A stretch of 64,000 nt of DNA, from positions 62,001-126,000 of the forward strand of contig NZ_CALEYG010000029.1 of the NCBI RefSeq assembly GCF_937924975.1, given 5' to 3'. This DNA is from an uncultured Stomatobaculum sp. GTDB taxonomy: Bacteria; Bacillota; Clostridia; Lachnospirales; Lachnospiraceae. Under the pieces are notes generated by a model. It made no database searches, was not told where the DNA came from, and saw nothing but the letters and a program-made list of their open reading frames with translations. This document shows, in pieces, positions 23,086-31,310 of this stretch (position 1 is the first letter of the stretch; each line of letters starts with the position of its first letter). The position numbers and the translations under genes were made by a program.

Positions 23086-24689
23086 GGATACGACGAGGGG
23101 GAAGGTACGCGGGCTGCGCGGCTGCGCTCTGCCTGCTTGCTGTCCTAGCGCTTTGCGGCTGTCAGAAGAAGCAGGCGGCTCTGCCGCCGGATTTCGGTGG
23201 AAAAAAGGTGCTTCGCGTTGCGGTGGTGCAGCCCGGCGCTTGTCTCGATGTGCAGCGCTCGGATACTCCGGAGGTTTCTCTGATTGCGGATGAGGTCACG
23301 GAAGGCCTGTTTCGCTTTACGGACGAGCGTTTGCTGGAGCCTGCGCTTGCGGAGGATTTCCCGGAGATTTCGGAGGACGGGCTTGAATATCGCTTTGTCT
23401 TGAAGCCAGGGCTCTGTTTTTCCGACGGCACGGCGCTGACCGCGGAGGATGTGCGTTTCAGCCTGACGAGGCTGTTGTCCCCGGAGACAGCATCGCCCGC
23501 GGCAACTTATTTTTCGATGATTGACGGGGCTGCGGAAGTGCAGTGCGGAGAGAGCCGTGTGCTTCGCGGCATCACGGTACAGGATGACAGACATTTTACC
23601 ATACGTCTACAATATCCCTATGCGCCCTTTTTAAAGAATCTCGGACTCTCGGCAGCGACTGTGTATCCGAAGGCAGCCTGCGAGGCGGCGGGTGAGAGCT
23701 GGGGCAAACAGGGAAAACTGCTCGGGTCGGGCCCGTTTTTGCTGAAAGAGCAAGGGGATAGGCAGTGCGTTCTGATCCGGAACGAGAAGTACCATGGTAC
23801 CGCGGCCAAGCTGGATGAGCTCCGCGTGCTGTACTATAAAAATGACGGACAGTGTTTTGCCGCATACCGGCACAATAAGGTCGATTTTACGGCGATCAAT
23901 GCGGCGCAGTACCGGCGTTGCAAAAAGACCCTGGAGGATGAGGTGCACATTCACCATCCGGTTGCGCTGATTTCGCTGCGCATGAATCCGTGCAGTTCAA
24001 AGCTGAAGAACAGTCGGCTCCGGTGGGCCATGACCGTAGGTCTGGACCGCAGGCGTTGCATTGACAAGGCGCTTGACGGTGCGGGGCTGCCTGCAAGTTC
24101 CCTGCTGCACATCCGCGTGCCGGGGCACAACAACGCGAGAAATCAGAATTACTATGACTATAAGAGAGCGAGAGAGGCGGTCAAGGAAGCGGGCTATTAC
24201 GGCGGGCAGATTACGCTCACCGCGGTGGTGCCGCGACAAAATCTGAAATTCATGCGGGAAGTGAAGCGGGAGTGGGAAAAAGTCGGCATAGGATTGAAGC
24301 TTGAGGGGGCAGACGAAGCGCGCTGTGCGGAAGCGCTGAACGACCCGCAGGCGGATCTCGTCTGGCAGGAGAACTGGTATCCCTATCCCGAAGGAGACCA
24401 GGCGCTGTATCCCTATTTTCACAGCGCAAATTTACCGGCGAATGCGCTCTTCGGGCGCAACGCTGATGTGGATGCTTGGCTCGATGACGCAAGGCGCGAG
24501 CCCTATGAGCCGGACCGCGCTGTTTTTTACGCGAAGGCGGATGAGCTGCTCTCAAGGGATGACTGTACGGCCATACCGCTCTACTATCCGCAGTGTCAGT
24601 ATCTGATGAAGCCCTATGTCAAAAAGCAGTGGTCGGGAAATCTGATTTACCATTTCTGGGATACGGACATCGAAGTGCCGTCGCAGTAG
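23082..24689 (+). CDS. Family 5 solute-binding lipoprotein (oligopeptide-binding type), orphan
   Basis: 535 residues. The signal peptide ends in LALCGC, a usable lipobox with Cys27. The body is an SBP_bac_5 protein: EVSLIADEVTEGLFRF, PALAEDFPEISEDGLEYRF and FSDGTALTAEDVRFSL. The start at 23082 overlaps the lipase stop (ATGA), so the two are coupled. No permease or ATPase genes are near, which is odd for this family. The TAG stop at 24687-24689 takes its last two bases from copy B of the 145-bp repeat: the gene ends exactly at the repeat junction and may have lost or exchanged its original terminal residues. Confidence 0.85.
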   Translation: MRIRRGGRYAGCAAALCLLAVLALCGCQKKQAALPPDFGGKKVLRVAVVQPGACLDVQRSDTPEVSLIADEVTEGLFRFTDERLLEPALAEDFPEISEDGLEYRFVLKPGLCFSDGTALTAEDVRFSLTRLLSPETASPAATYFSMIDGAAEVQCGESRVLRGITVQDDRHFTIRLQYPYAPFLKNLGLSAATVYPKAACEAAGESWGKQGKLLGSGPFLLKEQGDRQCVLIRNEKYHGTAAKLDELRVLYYKNDGQCFAAYRHNKVDFTAINAAQYRRCKKTLEDEVHIHHPVALISLRMNPCSSKLKNSRLRWAMTVGLDRRRCIDKALDGAGLPASSLLHIRVPGHNNARNQNYYDYKRAREAVKEAGYYGGQITLTAVVPRQNLKFMREVKREWEKVGIGLKLEGADEARCAEALNDPQADLVWQENWYPYPEGDQALYPYFHSANLPANALFGRNADVDAWLDDARREPYEPDRAVFYAKADELLSRDDCTAIPLYYPQCQYLMKPYVKKQWSGNLIYHFWDTDIEVPSQ

Positions 24690-24832
24690 GCTTCGCAGTA
24701 TGTACCGCTTCGCGACCTTTCCTTAAGCCCGCAGTGCGGCTTCGCCTCCTGCGAAATCGGCAACAAGCTGACCGAGGAAGAGCAGTTTGCAAAGCTTCGT
24801 TTGGTCAAGGAGATAGCGGAAGAGGTATGGGG
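24688..24832 (+). repeat. 145-bp perfect direct repeat, copy B
   Basis: Identical to 19055-19199 with an offset of 5633 bases. The match ends abruptly on both sides. Recombination between the copies would delete 5.6 kb and leave a complete MetE-like gene ending in GKDKA instead of GKEEA. Confidence 0.95.
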
Positions 24833-24848
24833 CAAGGATAAAGCGTAA
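24690..24848 (+). pseudogene. 3' fragment of a MetE-like gene
   Basis: After the TAG of the solute-binding protein the same frame stays open and encodes the last 52 residues of the MetE-like enzyme (from ASQYVPLRDL to WGKDKA) with TAA at 24846. There is no start codon or ribosome site. It is the displaced tail of the upstream gene or of a lost paralogue; the tail differs from the intact copy only in the last few codons. Confidence 0.85.
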
Positions 24849-24877
24849 GCGGGAAAATGATGAAATATAAAGGACAG

Positions 24878-24918
24878 AAACGAGCAGCGGTGCGACAAGA
24901 CGAACGCTGCTCGTTTTT
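24878..24918 (+). terminator. Terminator at the end of the lipase cassette
   Basis: AAACGAGCAGCG pairs with CGCTGCTCGTTT (12 bp), followed by TT. It lies 30 bases beyond the MetE-like fragment and would end the cassette transcript. Confidence 0.85.
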
Positions 24919-24994
24919 GTGAACTGAGAACAGTAGTTAAAAAAGAGAGACGACTCTGACAGCAAGAAACGATAGATGCAAAAAAAGACAAGAG

Positions 24995-25023
24995 TTTTAA
25001 ATTTAAAGAATATTCAATATAAT
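24995..25023 (+). promoter_or_regulatory. Promoter of the malolactic operon
   Basis: A perfect TATAAT at 25018-25023 with a weak -35 (TTTTAA, 24995-25000) at 17 bases. The start point would be about 70 bases before the malolactic enzyme gene. Confidence 0.5.
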
Positions 25024-25100
25024 GCGTGGAGCTTTTATGCTATAAGGAGCATATAAGCTCGTCATGAGATTGACAGAGCGTCTGAGACAGGAGGTTCAAA

Positions 25101-26735
25101 ATGGCAAAATTGGGATATGAGCTCTTAAAGGATCCGTTCCTCAACAAGGGGACGGCATTTACGCAGGAGGAGCGCAAGGCATATCAGCTGGAGGGGCTGC
25201 TGCCTCCGGTGGTTGAGACCATTGAGCTCCAGGCGGAGCGCGTCTATGCGGAGATGAAGAAGAAGAGTTCCTTGATTGAGGAGAGACGTTTTCTCATGGA
25301 TGTCTTTAACCACAACCGCACTCTCTTTTACTATGTCTTTCGCGAGCATCTGGTAGAGCTCATGCCCATTGTCTACGACCCGGTCATTGCCGAGAGTATT
25401 GAGAAGTACAGCGAGCAGTTTGTGGATACACAACACGCCTGCTACCTCTCAATTGATCGACCGGAGGAAATTGAGGCGTCGCTTAGCTCTGTAGCGGAGG
25501 GGCGCGATATTCGATTGATTGTCGCGACAGATGCAGAAGGCATTCTCGGCATTGGCGACTGGGGTACCAACGGTGTGGACATCTCGGTCGGAAAGCTCAT
25601 GGTTTATACTGCGGCAGCAGGCATCGACCCCTCAAGTATCTTGCCGGTGGTGTTGGACTGTGGCACAAATCGGGAATCACTCCTTAAGGATAAGTTTTAC
25701 CTCGGGAATCGTCATCCGAGAATTTACGGCGAGCAGTACAATGCGTTTGTAGAGCGTTTTGTTCAGGCGGTCGAGAAGCTGTTCCCGCGGCTCTATTTGC
25801 ACTTTGAAGATTTCGGCAGAGCCGATGCGGCTGCGGTGTTAAATCGTTATCGTGACCGGTTCCCGGTCTTTAATGACGACGTGCAAGGCACCGGCATTAT
25901 TACCCTCGCAGGCATACTCGGTGCCATGCGGATTAACAAGGAGAAGCTCACGGAACAGAGATATCTCTGCTTCGGAGCGGGGACGGCAGGAGCCGGAATA
26001 GCGGATCGCGTGTTCAAGGAGATGGTCGCGCAGGGTCTCAGCGAAGAGGAAGCGAGACAGCGCTTTTACTTGGTTGATAAGCAGGGGCTGCTCTTCGACG
26101 ATATGACGGATCTTACGTCGGAGCAGCGGCCGTTTGCGAGAAAACGCACGGAATTTGCAAATGCCGATGAGCTCACGACACTGGAAGCAGCGGTCTTTGC
26201 GGTTAGACCGACCATCATGGTCGGAACTTCGACCCAGCCCGGCACCTTCACCGAGAAGATTGTGCGCGGCATGAGCTCTTGGTGTGAGCACCCCATCATT
26301 TTCCCGCTGAGTAATCCGACTGAGCTCGCAGAGGCGAAGGCAGAGGATCTGATTGTCTGGTCCGAAGGCAAGGCAATGGTCGCAACGGGAATTCCCGCAG
26401 ATCCGGTGGAGTATAAGGGCGTCCGCTACGAAATCGGTCAGGCGAATAATGCGCTCATTTATCCGGGACTCGGGCTTGGAAGCATTGCCGTGAACAGCAG
26501 TCGCATGACCGATGAGATGATTTCCGCTGCCGCGCACTCACTCGGAGCCTTCCTCACCCCGGATGAGCCGGGGGCGGCGGTAATCCCGCCGGTTGCCCGA
26601 CTCACAGAGTTCTCGCATACAGTGGCTACAGTGGTTGCGGAATGCGCAGTGAAGCAGAAGCTGAACCGTATTGATGGAGATGTGGAGAAACTGATTGCGG
26701 ATATTTCCTGGAAAGCAGAATATAAGCCGCTCTGA
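25101..26735 (+). CDS. mleS: Malolactic enzyme (NAD-dependent malic enzyme family)
   Basis: 544 residues, the usual length of malolactic enzymes. The N-terminal LLKDPFLNKGTAFTQEER, the GDWGTNGVDISVGKLMVYTAAAG block, FNDDVQGTGI (metal-binding Asp) and FGAGTAGAGIA (NAD-binding) closely follow the lactococcal enzyme. It converts L-malate to L-lactate and CO2 with tightly bound NAD, which raises internal pH and drives a proton-motive cycle. Pairing with an AEC permease 14 bases downstream favours malolactic over ordinary malic enzyme activity. AGGAGG precedes the ATG. Confidence 0.85.
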   Translation: MAKLGYELLKDPFLNKGTAFTQEERKAYQLEGLLPPVVETIELQAERVYAEMKKKSSLIEERRFLMDVFNHNRTLFYYVFREHLVELMPIVYDPVIAESIEKYSEQFVDTQHACYLSIDRPEEIEASLSSVAEGRDIRLIVATDAEGILGIGDWGTNGVDISVGKLMVYTAAAGIDPSSILPVVLDCGTNRESLLKDKFYLGNRHPRIYGEQYNAFVERFVQAVEKLFPRLYLHFEDFGRADAAAVLNRYRDRFPVFNDDVQGTGIITLAGILGAMRINKEKLTEQRYLCFGAGTAGAGIADRVFKEMVAQGLSEEEARQRFYLVDKQGLLFDDMTDLTSEQRPFARKRTEFANADELTTLEAAVFAVRPTIMVGTSTQPGTFTEKIVRGMSSWCEHPIIFPLSNPTELAEAKAEDLIVWSEGKAMVATGIPADPVEYKGVRYEIGQANNALIYPGLGLGSIAVNSSRMTDEMISAAAHSLGAFLTPDEPGAAVIPPVARLTEFSHTVATVVAECAVKQKLNRIDGDVEKLIADISWKAEYKPL

Positions 26736-26749
26736 CTTAGGAGAAGGCT

Positions 26750-27697
26750 GTGATTTTACAAGTACTGGCGAGTATTATTCCAATTGTATTTTTGATTGTA
26801 CTGGGCTTTTTTCTGCATGAAAAGAAGTATCTGAGCAAGGGGCTTGACAAGAATCTAACCTTTTTGGTTATGAATATCGCGCTGCCTGCGTCGGTCTTTC
26901 TGTCGGTCGTCAATAACTTGACGATTAAGACGCTGGAAGAACTCGCAAAACCTTTGATGATCGGAATGATTGCGTTCGTAGCCAATTATCTGCTATCGTA
27001 TTTTCTCATGCGAGTGGTGCGCGTTCCGCGCGGTCGCAGAGGAGTTTTTCTGAATACCATCGTGAACGCAAACACGATTTTTATCGGAATGCCGCTCAAT
27101 CAGGCACTTTTCGGGAGCCAAGCAGTCTCCTACTTCTTGGTTTACTATGTGCTGAATACGGTGTCCACTTGGACCCTCGGTTCTGTGTTGATTGCACGGG
27201 ACGGTCGCACGGAACAAGCGGGAGGCGGGAAAATCAATCTCAAACAAATCTTGTCGCCGCCCATTTTAGGGTTGCTGCTTGCGATACCTGTGCTTCTTTT
27301 TGGCTTGAGCCTGCCGAAACCAGTAATCAGCTCGCTAAGCTATCTAGGCTCTTTGGTCACACCGCTCTCGCTGCTCTATATCGGCATTGTGCTCTCGGAA
27401 GCAGGTCTTAAGAGTGTGCGCTTTGACAAGGATACGCTGGTCGCGCTGCTCGGAAAGTTTATTTTAAGTCCGGCTTTGATGGCGTGTGCACTTCTTTTCG
27501 CAGGGCGTTTCGGTATCACGGTACCTGTACTGCTCAGAAATACAATGATTGTACAGGCAGCAGTGCCGGCACTTACGGTGTTGCCCATTTTGGCGGGAGA
27601 TGCGGACGGAGATGTGGAATATGCGACGAATACCGTTGTTACGAGCACAATACTGTTTTTGGTTGTGATTCCGATCGTGATGATGTTGTTAAAATAA
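26750..27697 (+). CDS. mleP: AEC-family permease, malate transporter
   Basis: 315 residues with about 10 transmembrane helices and the auxin-efflux-carrier layout: SIIPIVFLIVLGFFLHEK at the start, MNIALPASVF in the first half and MIVQAAVPALTVLPILA near the end. In lactic acid bacteria the gene next to the malolactic enzyme encodes the malate/lactate carrier MleP of this family. GTG start at 26750 after TAGGAGA. The family is sure; malate as the cargo rests on the neighbour. Confidence 0.8.
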   Translation: MILQVLASIIPIVFLIVLGFFLHEKKYLSKGLDKNLTFLVMNIALPASVFLSVVNNLTIKTLEELAKPLMIGMIAFVANYLLSYFLMRVVRVPRGRRGVFLNTIVNANTIFIGMPLNQALFGSQAVSYFLVYYVLNTVSTWTLGSVLIARDGRTEQAGGGKINLKQILSPPILGLLLAIPVLLFGLSLPKPVISSLSYLGSLVTPLSLLYIGIVLSEAGLKSVRFDKDTLVALLGKFILSPALMACALLFAGRFGITVPVLLRNTMIVQAAVPALTVLPILAGDADGDVEYATNTVVTSTILFLVVIPIVMMLLK

Positions 27698-27705
27698 ATC
27701 TTACG

Positions 27706-27734
27706 AGGCGGCTGTCGAAAGGCAACCGCCTTTT
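27706..27734 (+). terminator. Terminator of the malolactic operon
   Basis: AGGCGG/CCGCCT stem with a partly paired interior, followed by TTTT. It lies 9 bases after the mleP stop. Confidence 0.7.
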
Positions 27735-27765
27735 GCTTGGCGGCAATTTGAGGGACATAAGAGTA

Positions 27766-27794
27766 TTGGCAAGGCCCGGAAAAGACACTATACT
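27766..27794 (+). promoter_or_regulatory. Promoter of the LURP-one-like gene
   Basis: TTGGCA (27766-27771), a 17-base spacer and TATACT (27789-27794); the gene starts about 50 bases downstream. Confidence 0.75.
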
Positions 27795-27850
27795 GGCAGG
27801 CATAGCGGGGCAGTGTTGTGTCTGCCCGCGTGTCAAAGGAGAAAAAAGCA

Positions 27851-28321
27851 ATGAGAATTATCATGCGCCAGCGTCTTTTTTCGATTCTGGATCACTATGA
27901 GATTTTTGACGAGGCGGGACAGAAGCTCTTTCAGGTCAACGGAAAGTTTGCGCTTGCGCCGGAGCTTCGCATTCAGAACGCCGAAGGCGAAGAACTCGGC
28001 TATACAAAGTTCGAGATGTTTCACCTCTTGCCGCACTATAATTTCTTCGCGGGCGGCGAGAAGATAGATCGGATGGCCAAGAAAGTCACGCTCTTTCGCG
28101 CGCGTTACGAATTGGAGGAGTCCGGCTGGACGGTGCAGGGCAACTTTCTTGCCCACGAGTACCGGGTGACGGATGCGGAGGGCAGAGAGATTGCGAATAT
28201 CTCCAAGTCCTATCTCAAGGTTCGCGACACCTATGCAATCGACGTGCCGGATGAGAGAAATGTGCTCCGCGTATTGATGATTGCGCTGATTGTCGATTCG
28301 GTACAGCATCCGGAACACTGA
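27851..28321 (+). CDS. LURP-one-related (DUF567/YxjI) protein
   Basis: 156 residues from the ATG at 27851, just after AAAGGAG. The repeated short-strand pattern (YEIFDEAGQKLFQVNGKF, LRIQNAEGEELGYTKFEM, HEYRVTDAEGREIANISKSY) is that of the LURP-one/tubby-like barrel, and the end is a hydrophobic segment (VLRVLMIALIVDSVQ). Members in bacteria are small cytoplasmic or membrane-associated proteins of unknown function; phospholipid binding is suspected from the fold. Single-gene unit between its own promoter and terminator. Confidence 0.75.
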   Translation: MRIIMRQRLFSILDHYEIFDEAGQKLFQVNGKFALAPELRIQNAEGEELGYTKFEMFHLLPHYNFFAGGEKIDRMAKKVTLFRARYELEESGWTVQGNFLAHEYRVTDAEGREIANISKSYLKVRDTYAIDVPDERNVLRVLMIALIVDSVQHPEH

Positions 28322-28381
28322 CGAAGGTCGGAAAAGCTTCACAGAAAAGGTATGGAAAAAAGTGGAGCGGGTTGCTATACT

Positions 28382-28420
28382 ATAGCGACAGGACATCCGA
28401 TCCTGTCGCTATTGTTTTTT
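28382..28420 (+). terminator. Terminator after the LURP-one-like gene
   Basis: ATAGCGACAGGA/TCCTGTCGCTAT, a 12-bp perfect stem with a seven-base loop, followed by TGTTTTTT. It starts directly after a TATACT (28376-28381) that lacks a good -35, so it is read as a terminator, not a leader. Confidence 0.9.
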
Positions 28421-28465
28421 GATAGCGCTTGAGAGGCAACAGGCTGCCTCAGAAAGGAGATAATC

Positions 28466-28690
28466 ATGGATATCAACAATCTGACCAAACTCGCGGAGCT
28501 CTTCAAGCAGTACCCGTTCTTAAAGGACGAGCTCGTCAAGTACAGCGACAAGTTCGCGGCGCTCAACAACCCGCTCGCAAAGGCGGTTGTGAGCCAGGTT
28601 AATCTGGAGCAGGTGTCGCAGACTTCCGGTATCGATGTGAATACGCTGATTGCGAAGATCAAAGAGATCGTCGCAGCCCATCAGGCGTAA
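28466..28690 (+). CDS. Small DUF1858-like helical protein
   Basis: 74 residues, all-helical. The order 'LAELFKQYPFLKDELVKY ... LNNPLAKAVVSQVNLEQVSQTSGIDVNTLIAKI' matches the DUF1858/DUF438-type domain, in which a 'xxYP' helix is followed by an NP turn and a final GID helix. These domains occur alone or fused to redox and hybrid-cluster-related proteins. This copy has no cysteine. AGAAAGGAG precedes the ATG. The stop overlaps the next start (TAATG), so it is coupled to a lipoprotein gene. Confidence 0.65.
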   Translation: MDINNLTKLAELFKQYPFLKDELVKYSDKFAALNNPLAKAVVSQVNLEQVSQTSGIDVNTLIAKIKEIVAAHQA

Positions 28691-29550
28691 TGCGGGTGGG
28701 CAAGAGAGCACTCAGCCTCGCAGCTGCGAGTTTCATGGGGCTATGCCTCATGGCTTGCAGCTCTTTTCATAAGAACGGGCGCGTGAGTGAACCGGTTGAG
28801 ATCAATTTACAGGAGCAGAGCGGTCAGGCGGAAGTGCGACAGGCGCTAAACGGGTCGGGGATTCCGGCGGAAGACAGTCAGGAGTTTTTTCGCGAGGTGG
28901 AGCGCTTTCAGAGCGCGGTCGGCGATGCCGTGGATGAGGATGTGATGGCAGACCGCTGGGAGAAGGCCTATCCGGATTTTGTCGGAACGAATTGCCGGAT
29001 TACCGCATTTATGCTCGCGCGCTCCCTCGTCAAGGTAGAGGGCGGCACGGCGCCGGCGGAGAGTGCCGATGAAAATCTGTTTCTGGATCTGGAGGCGATT
29101 CAAAAGGCGCCGGTAGAGCTCTGGAGTAGCGGAGACAACGGCAAATTTGAGCGTCTCTTTGCGGAAGTGCCGGCGGCCGATACAAAGGACACGAGTGTAC
29201 AGTGCGAACAGGTGCGGAAAGCCTGGAAGGAGCGAGGCATTTCCTTTGCGGACGGAAAAGCGAGCATTGTCACGGTTTGGCTGCACTCGAAACTCACGCC
29301 GGAAGAAAATATTCTGTTTCCGGGTCATGTCGGGGTCCTGGTGTCGGAAGACAGCGGAAAGCTCCTGTTTGTCGAGAAACTGGCGTTTCAGAAGCAGTAC
29401 CGCGCGCTGCGCTTTGAGAACCGCGCGAGTTTGAACGCCTACCTGATGGGGCTCTATGACATCGATGAGAACCAGCCGACCGCACGCACCTTCCTGATGG
29501 AGAACGATCGGATGATGCAGGACTATCGAGTTTTGAAGAAGGGAGCATGA
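28690..29550 (+). CDS. DUF4300 lipoprotein
   Basis: 286 residues. The signal peptide ends in LCLMACSS, giving a lipidated Cys23. The body has the DUF4300 features: VGTNCRITAFMLARSL, an internal FPGHVGVLV block and LLFVEKLAFQKQYRALRF. The conserved Cys and His in the NCR and GHVG blocks hint at a papain-like (NlpC-type) catalytic arrangement; that is my reading, as the family has no established activity. Coupled to the DUF1858-like gene upstream and to the CxxC protein downstream (ATGA overlap). Confidence 0.75.
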   Translation: MRVGKRALSLAAASFMGLCLMACSSFHKNGRVSEPVEINLQEQSGQAEVRQALNGSGIPAEDSQEFFREVERFQSAVGDAVDEDVMADRWEKAYPDFVGTNCRITAFMLARSLVKVEGGTAPAESADENLFLDLEAIQKAPVELWSSGDNGKFERLFAEVPAADTKDTSVQCEQVRKAWKERGISFADGKASIVTVWLHSKLTPEENILFPGHVGVLVSEDSGKLLFVEKLAFQKQYRALRFENRASLNAYLMGLYDIDENQPTARTFLMENDRMMQDYRVLKKGA

Positions 29551-29915
29551 GAGAAATCGAAGAGAAGACCTTTCGTGTCAGGCACTTGGAACTGCTTCTC
29601 GAGGCCGTCATTGCCCGCGCGGGCCTGGTAAAGACAGAGGTCACGGACTGCAGGGCAGAGCGGAACCGCGTTGCCTTCCGGATGGGCGGGCACAGCTACC
29701 GCCTGTTTGTCACGCAGTATGAGGACGATGTATTCGGGGAGACAGTGACCTATCTTTTGTTCGATGAGACGAATGCGCTCCTCGCGCGGGCTTCGTCCAA
29801 GCTCTACCATTTCGAGATTGACGGCAGGCGCTTTGAGCAGCTGGTGCCGGAGGAGCTCTCCTGTGAGCTCTGTACCGGCGGCTGCCCGGATTGTCTGAAA
29901 CTGCGACAGCAATAA
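29547..29915 (+). CDS. Uncharacterised protein with C-terminal Cys cluster
   Basis: 122 residues, no family recognised. Alternating strands and helices (FRMGGHSYRLFVTQYEDD and TVTYLLFDETNALLARASS) precede a C-terminal cluster CELCTGGCPDC, three Cys pairs fit for zinc or an iron-sulfur centre. No signal peptide, so probably cytoplasmic. It overlaps the DUF4300 gene by four bases. No terminator is obvious before the next gene. Confidence 0.55.
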   Translation: MREIEEKTFRVRHLELLLEAVIARAGLVKTEVTDCRAERNRVAFRMGGHSYRLFVTQYEDDVFGETVTYLLFDETNALLARASSKLYHFEIDGRRFEQLVPEELSCELCTGGCPDCLKLRQQ

Positions 29916-30022
29916 AATCTTGGCAAATACTACACAAGCATCGTGTGCTGTGCTAAGATAGCTTTTGCAAATTGACGAAATATCCGCTGCCGGGTATCTT
30001 ATTTTTTGTGAGGAGGAATGGT

Positions 30023-31060
30023 ATGTCTCAAACATTGAAATATTTACAGGAAATTTTGGCAATTCCCTCTCCGACCGGCTTCACGAAGGAAGTGCAGGAG
30101 TACTTGCTTGCAAAGACAAAGGAATTCGGTTTCCCGGTGAAGCATACGGAAAAGGGACTGGTCATTGTAACAGTGAAGGGCAAGGACGATGAGCATCAGC
30201 GCATGGTGACGGCGCATGTCGACACCTTGGGCGCAATGGTGCGCGCGGTGAAGCCGAGCGGACGCTTAAAGCTTGCGCAGATCGGCGGCTATCCCTGGAA
30301 CATGATTGAGGGAGAGAATTGCCTCGTGCACACGGCCGACGGCAAGAAAATCGGCGGCACCATTCTGATTCATCAGACCAGCTGCCATGTCTATAAGGAT
30401 GCGGGCACGGCCGAGAGAAATCAGGACAATATGGAAGTGCGCCTCGACGAGAAGGTGACAAACGAGGCGGAGACCAGAGCACTTGGCATTGAAGTCGGCG
30501 ACTTTGTCTCCTTCGATCCGCGCACGCTGATTACCGAGAAGGGCTTTGTGAAGAGCCGTTTCCTCGATGACAAGGCGAGCGCTGCGATTCTCCTCGACAT
30601 TCTGGATCGCATCAGCAAGGAGAAAATCGAGCTTCCGTACACGACTCACTTCGCGTTCTCGGTCTACGAGGAAGTGGGACACGGCTGCAACTCCTCGATT
30701 CCGGAGAAGGTCGTCGAATTCCTGGCTTGCGACATGGGCGCCATGGGCGACGATCAGCAGACCGATGAGTACACGGTCTCGATTTGCGCAAAGGACAGCT
30801 CCGGCCCCTATCACTACGCATTCCGCCAGAAGCTCGTGAACCTCGCGAAGGAAAAGAAGATTCCGTATCGCGTGGACATCTACCCCTACTACGGCAGCGA
30901 TGCTTCCGCAGCGATGAACGCGGGCGCGGAGATTAAGCACGCGCTGCTCGGCGCAGGCATTGAGTCGAGCCACTCCTATGAGCGCACCAACAAGGAGTCG
31001 ATCGATGCGACCGAGGCCCTCGTGATGGCTTACCTCGAGAGTCCGCTGGTGGAAGACTGA
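30023..31060 (+). CDS. M42-family metallo-aminopeptidase
   Basis: 345 residues, the usual M42 length. Metal ligands and catalytic residues are placed as expected: TAHVDTLGAM (His, Asp), KSRFLDDKASAAILLDI (bridging Asp), VYEEVGHG (catalytic Glu pair) and SHSYERTNKESI near the end (His). Such enzymes form dodecameric tetrahedra and release N-terminal residues from peptides in the cytoplasm; glutamyl, acidic or broad specificity varies. The ATG at 30023 follows GAGGAGG; the frame continues upstream without a ribosome site. Confidence 0.85.
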   Translation: MSQTLKYLQEILAIPSPTGFTKEVQEYLLAKTKEFGFPVKHTEKGLVIVTVKGKDDEHQRMVTAHVDTLGAMVRAVKPSGRLKLAQIGGYPWNMIEGENCLVHTADGKKIGGTILIHQTSCHVYKDAGTAERNQDNMEVRLDEKVTNEAETRALGIEVGDFVSFDPRTLITEKGFVKSRFLDDKASAAILLDILDRISKEKIELPYTTHFAFSVYEEVGHGCNSSIPEKVVEFLACDMGAMGDDQQTDEYTVSICAKDSSGPYHYAFRQKLVNLAKEKKIPYRVDIYPYYGSDASAAMNAGAEIKHALLGAGIESSHSYERTNKESIDATEALVMAYLESPLVED

Positions 31061-31101
31061 GAGCAGTCCGAAAACGGCAAGGGCAAATAGCAAACAAAAA
31101 G

Positions 31102-31136
31102 GAGAGCTTTCCGCTGCGGCGGGAGGCTCTCTTTTG
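31102..31136 (+). terminator. Terminator of the M42 peptidase gene
   Basis: GAGAGC...GCTCTC outer stem with an inner CCGC/GCGG stem, followed by TTTT. Confidence 0.75.
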
Positions 31137-31281
31137 CTGTGAAAAACACTTGACTCTTACCTTGGCAGAGCAACATTACTCCCCAACCCCATGAACAATC
31201 GATTGGCTGTGCATGAAAAAAAACCAATGACAAAATGACGGAAATAAAGTCTTGCTATTCCGTAAAAACTCTGATTGTTTA

Positions 31282-31310
31282 TTGACAATGATGTGCCTTG
31301 AATATATGCT
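31282..31310 (+). promoter_or_regulatory. Promoter of the GntR-ABC operon
   Basis: TTGACA (31282-31287), a 17-base spacer and TATGCT (31305-31310). Confidence 0.75.

Noticed and set aside
28376..28420. Promoter plus immediate attenuator before the DUF1858-like gene
   Set aside because: TATACT lacks a -35 element, and the hairpin has the position and T tract of an ordinary terminator for the gene upstream.
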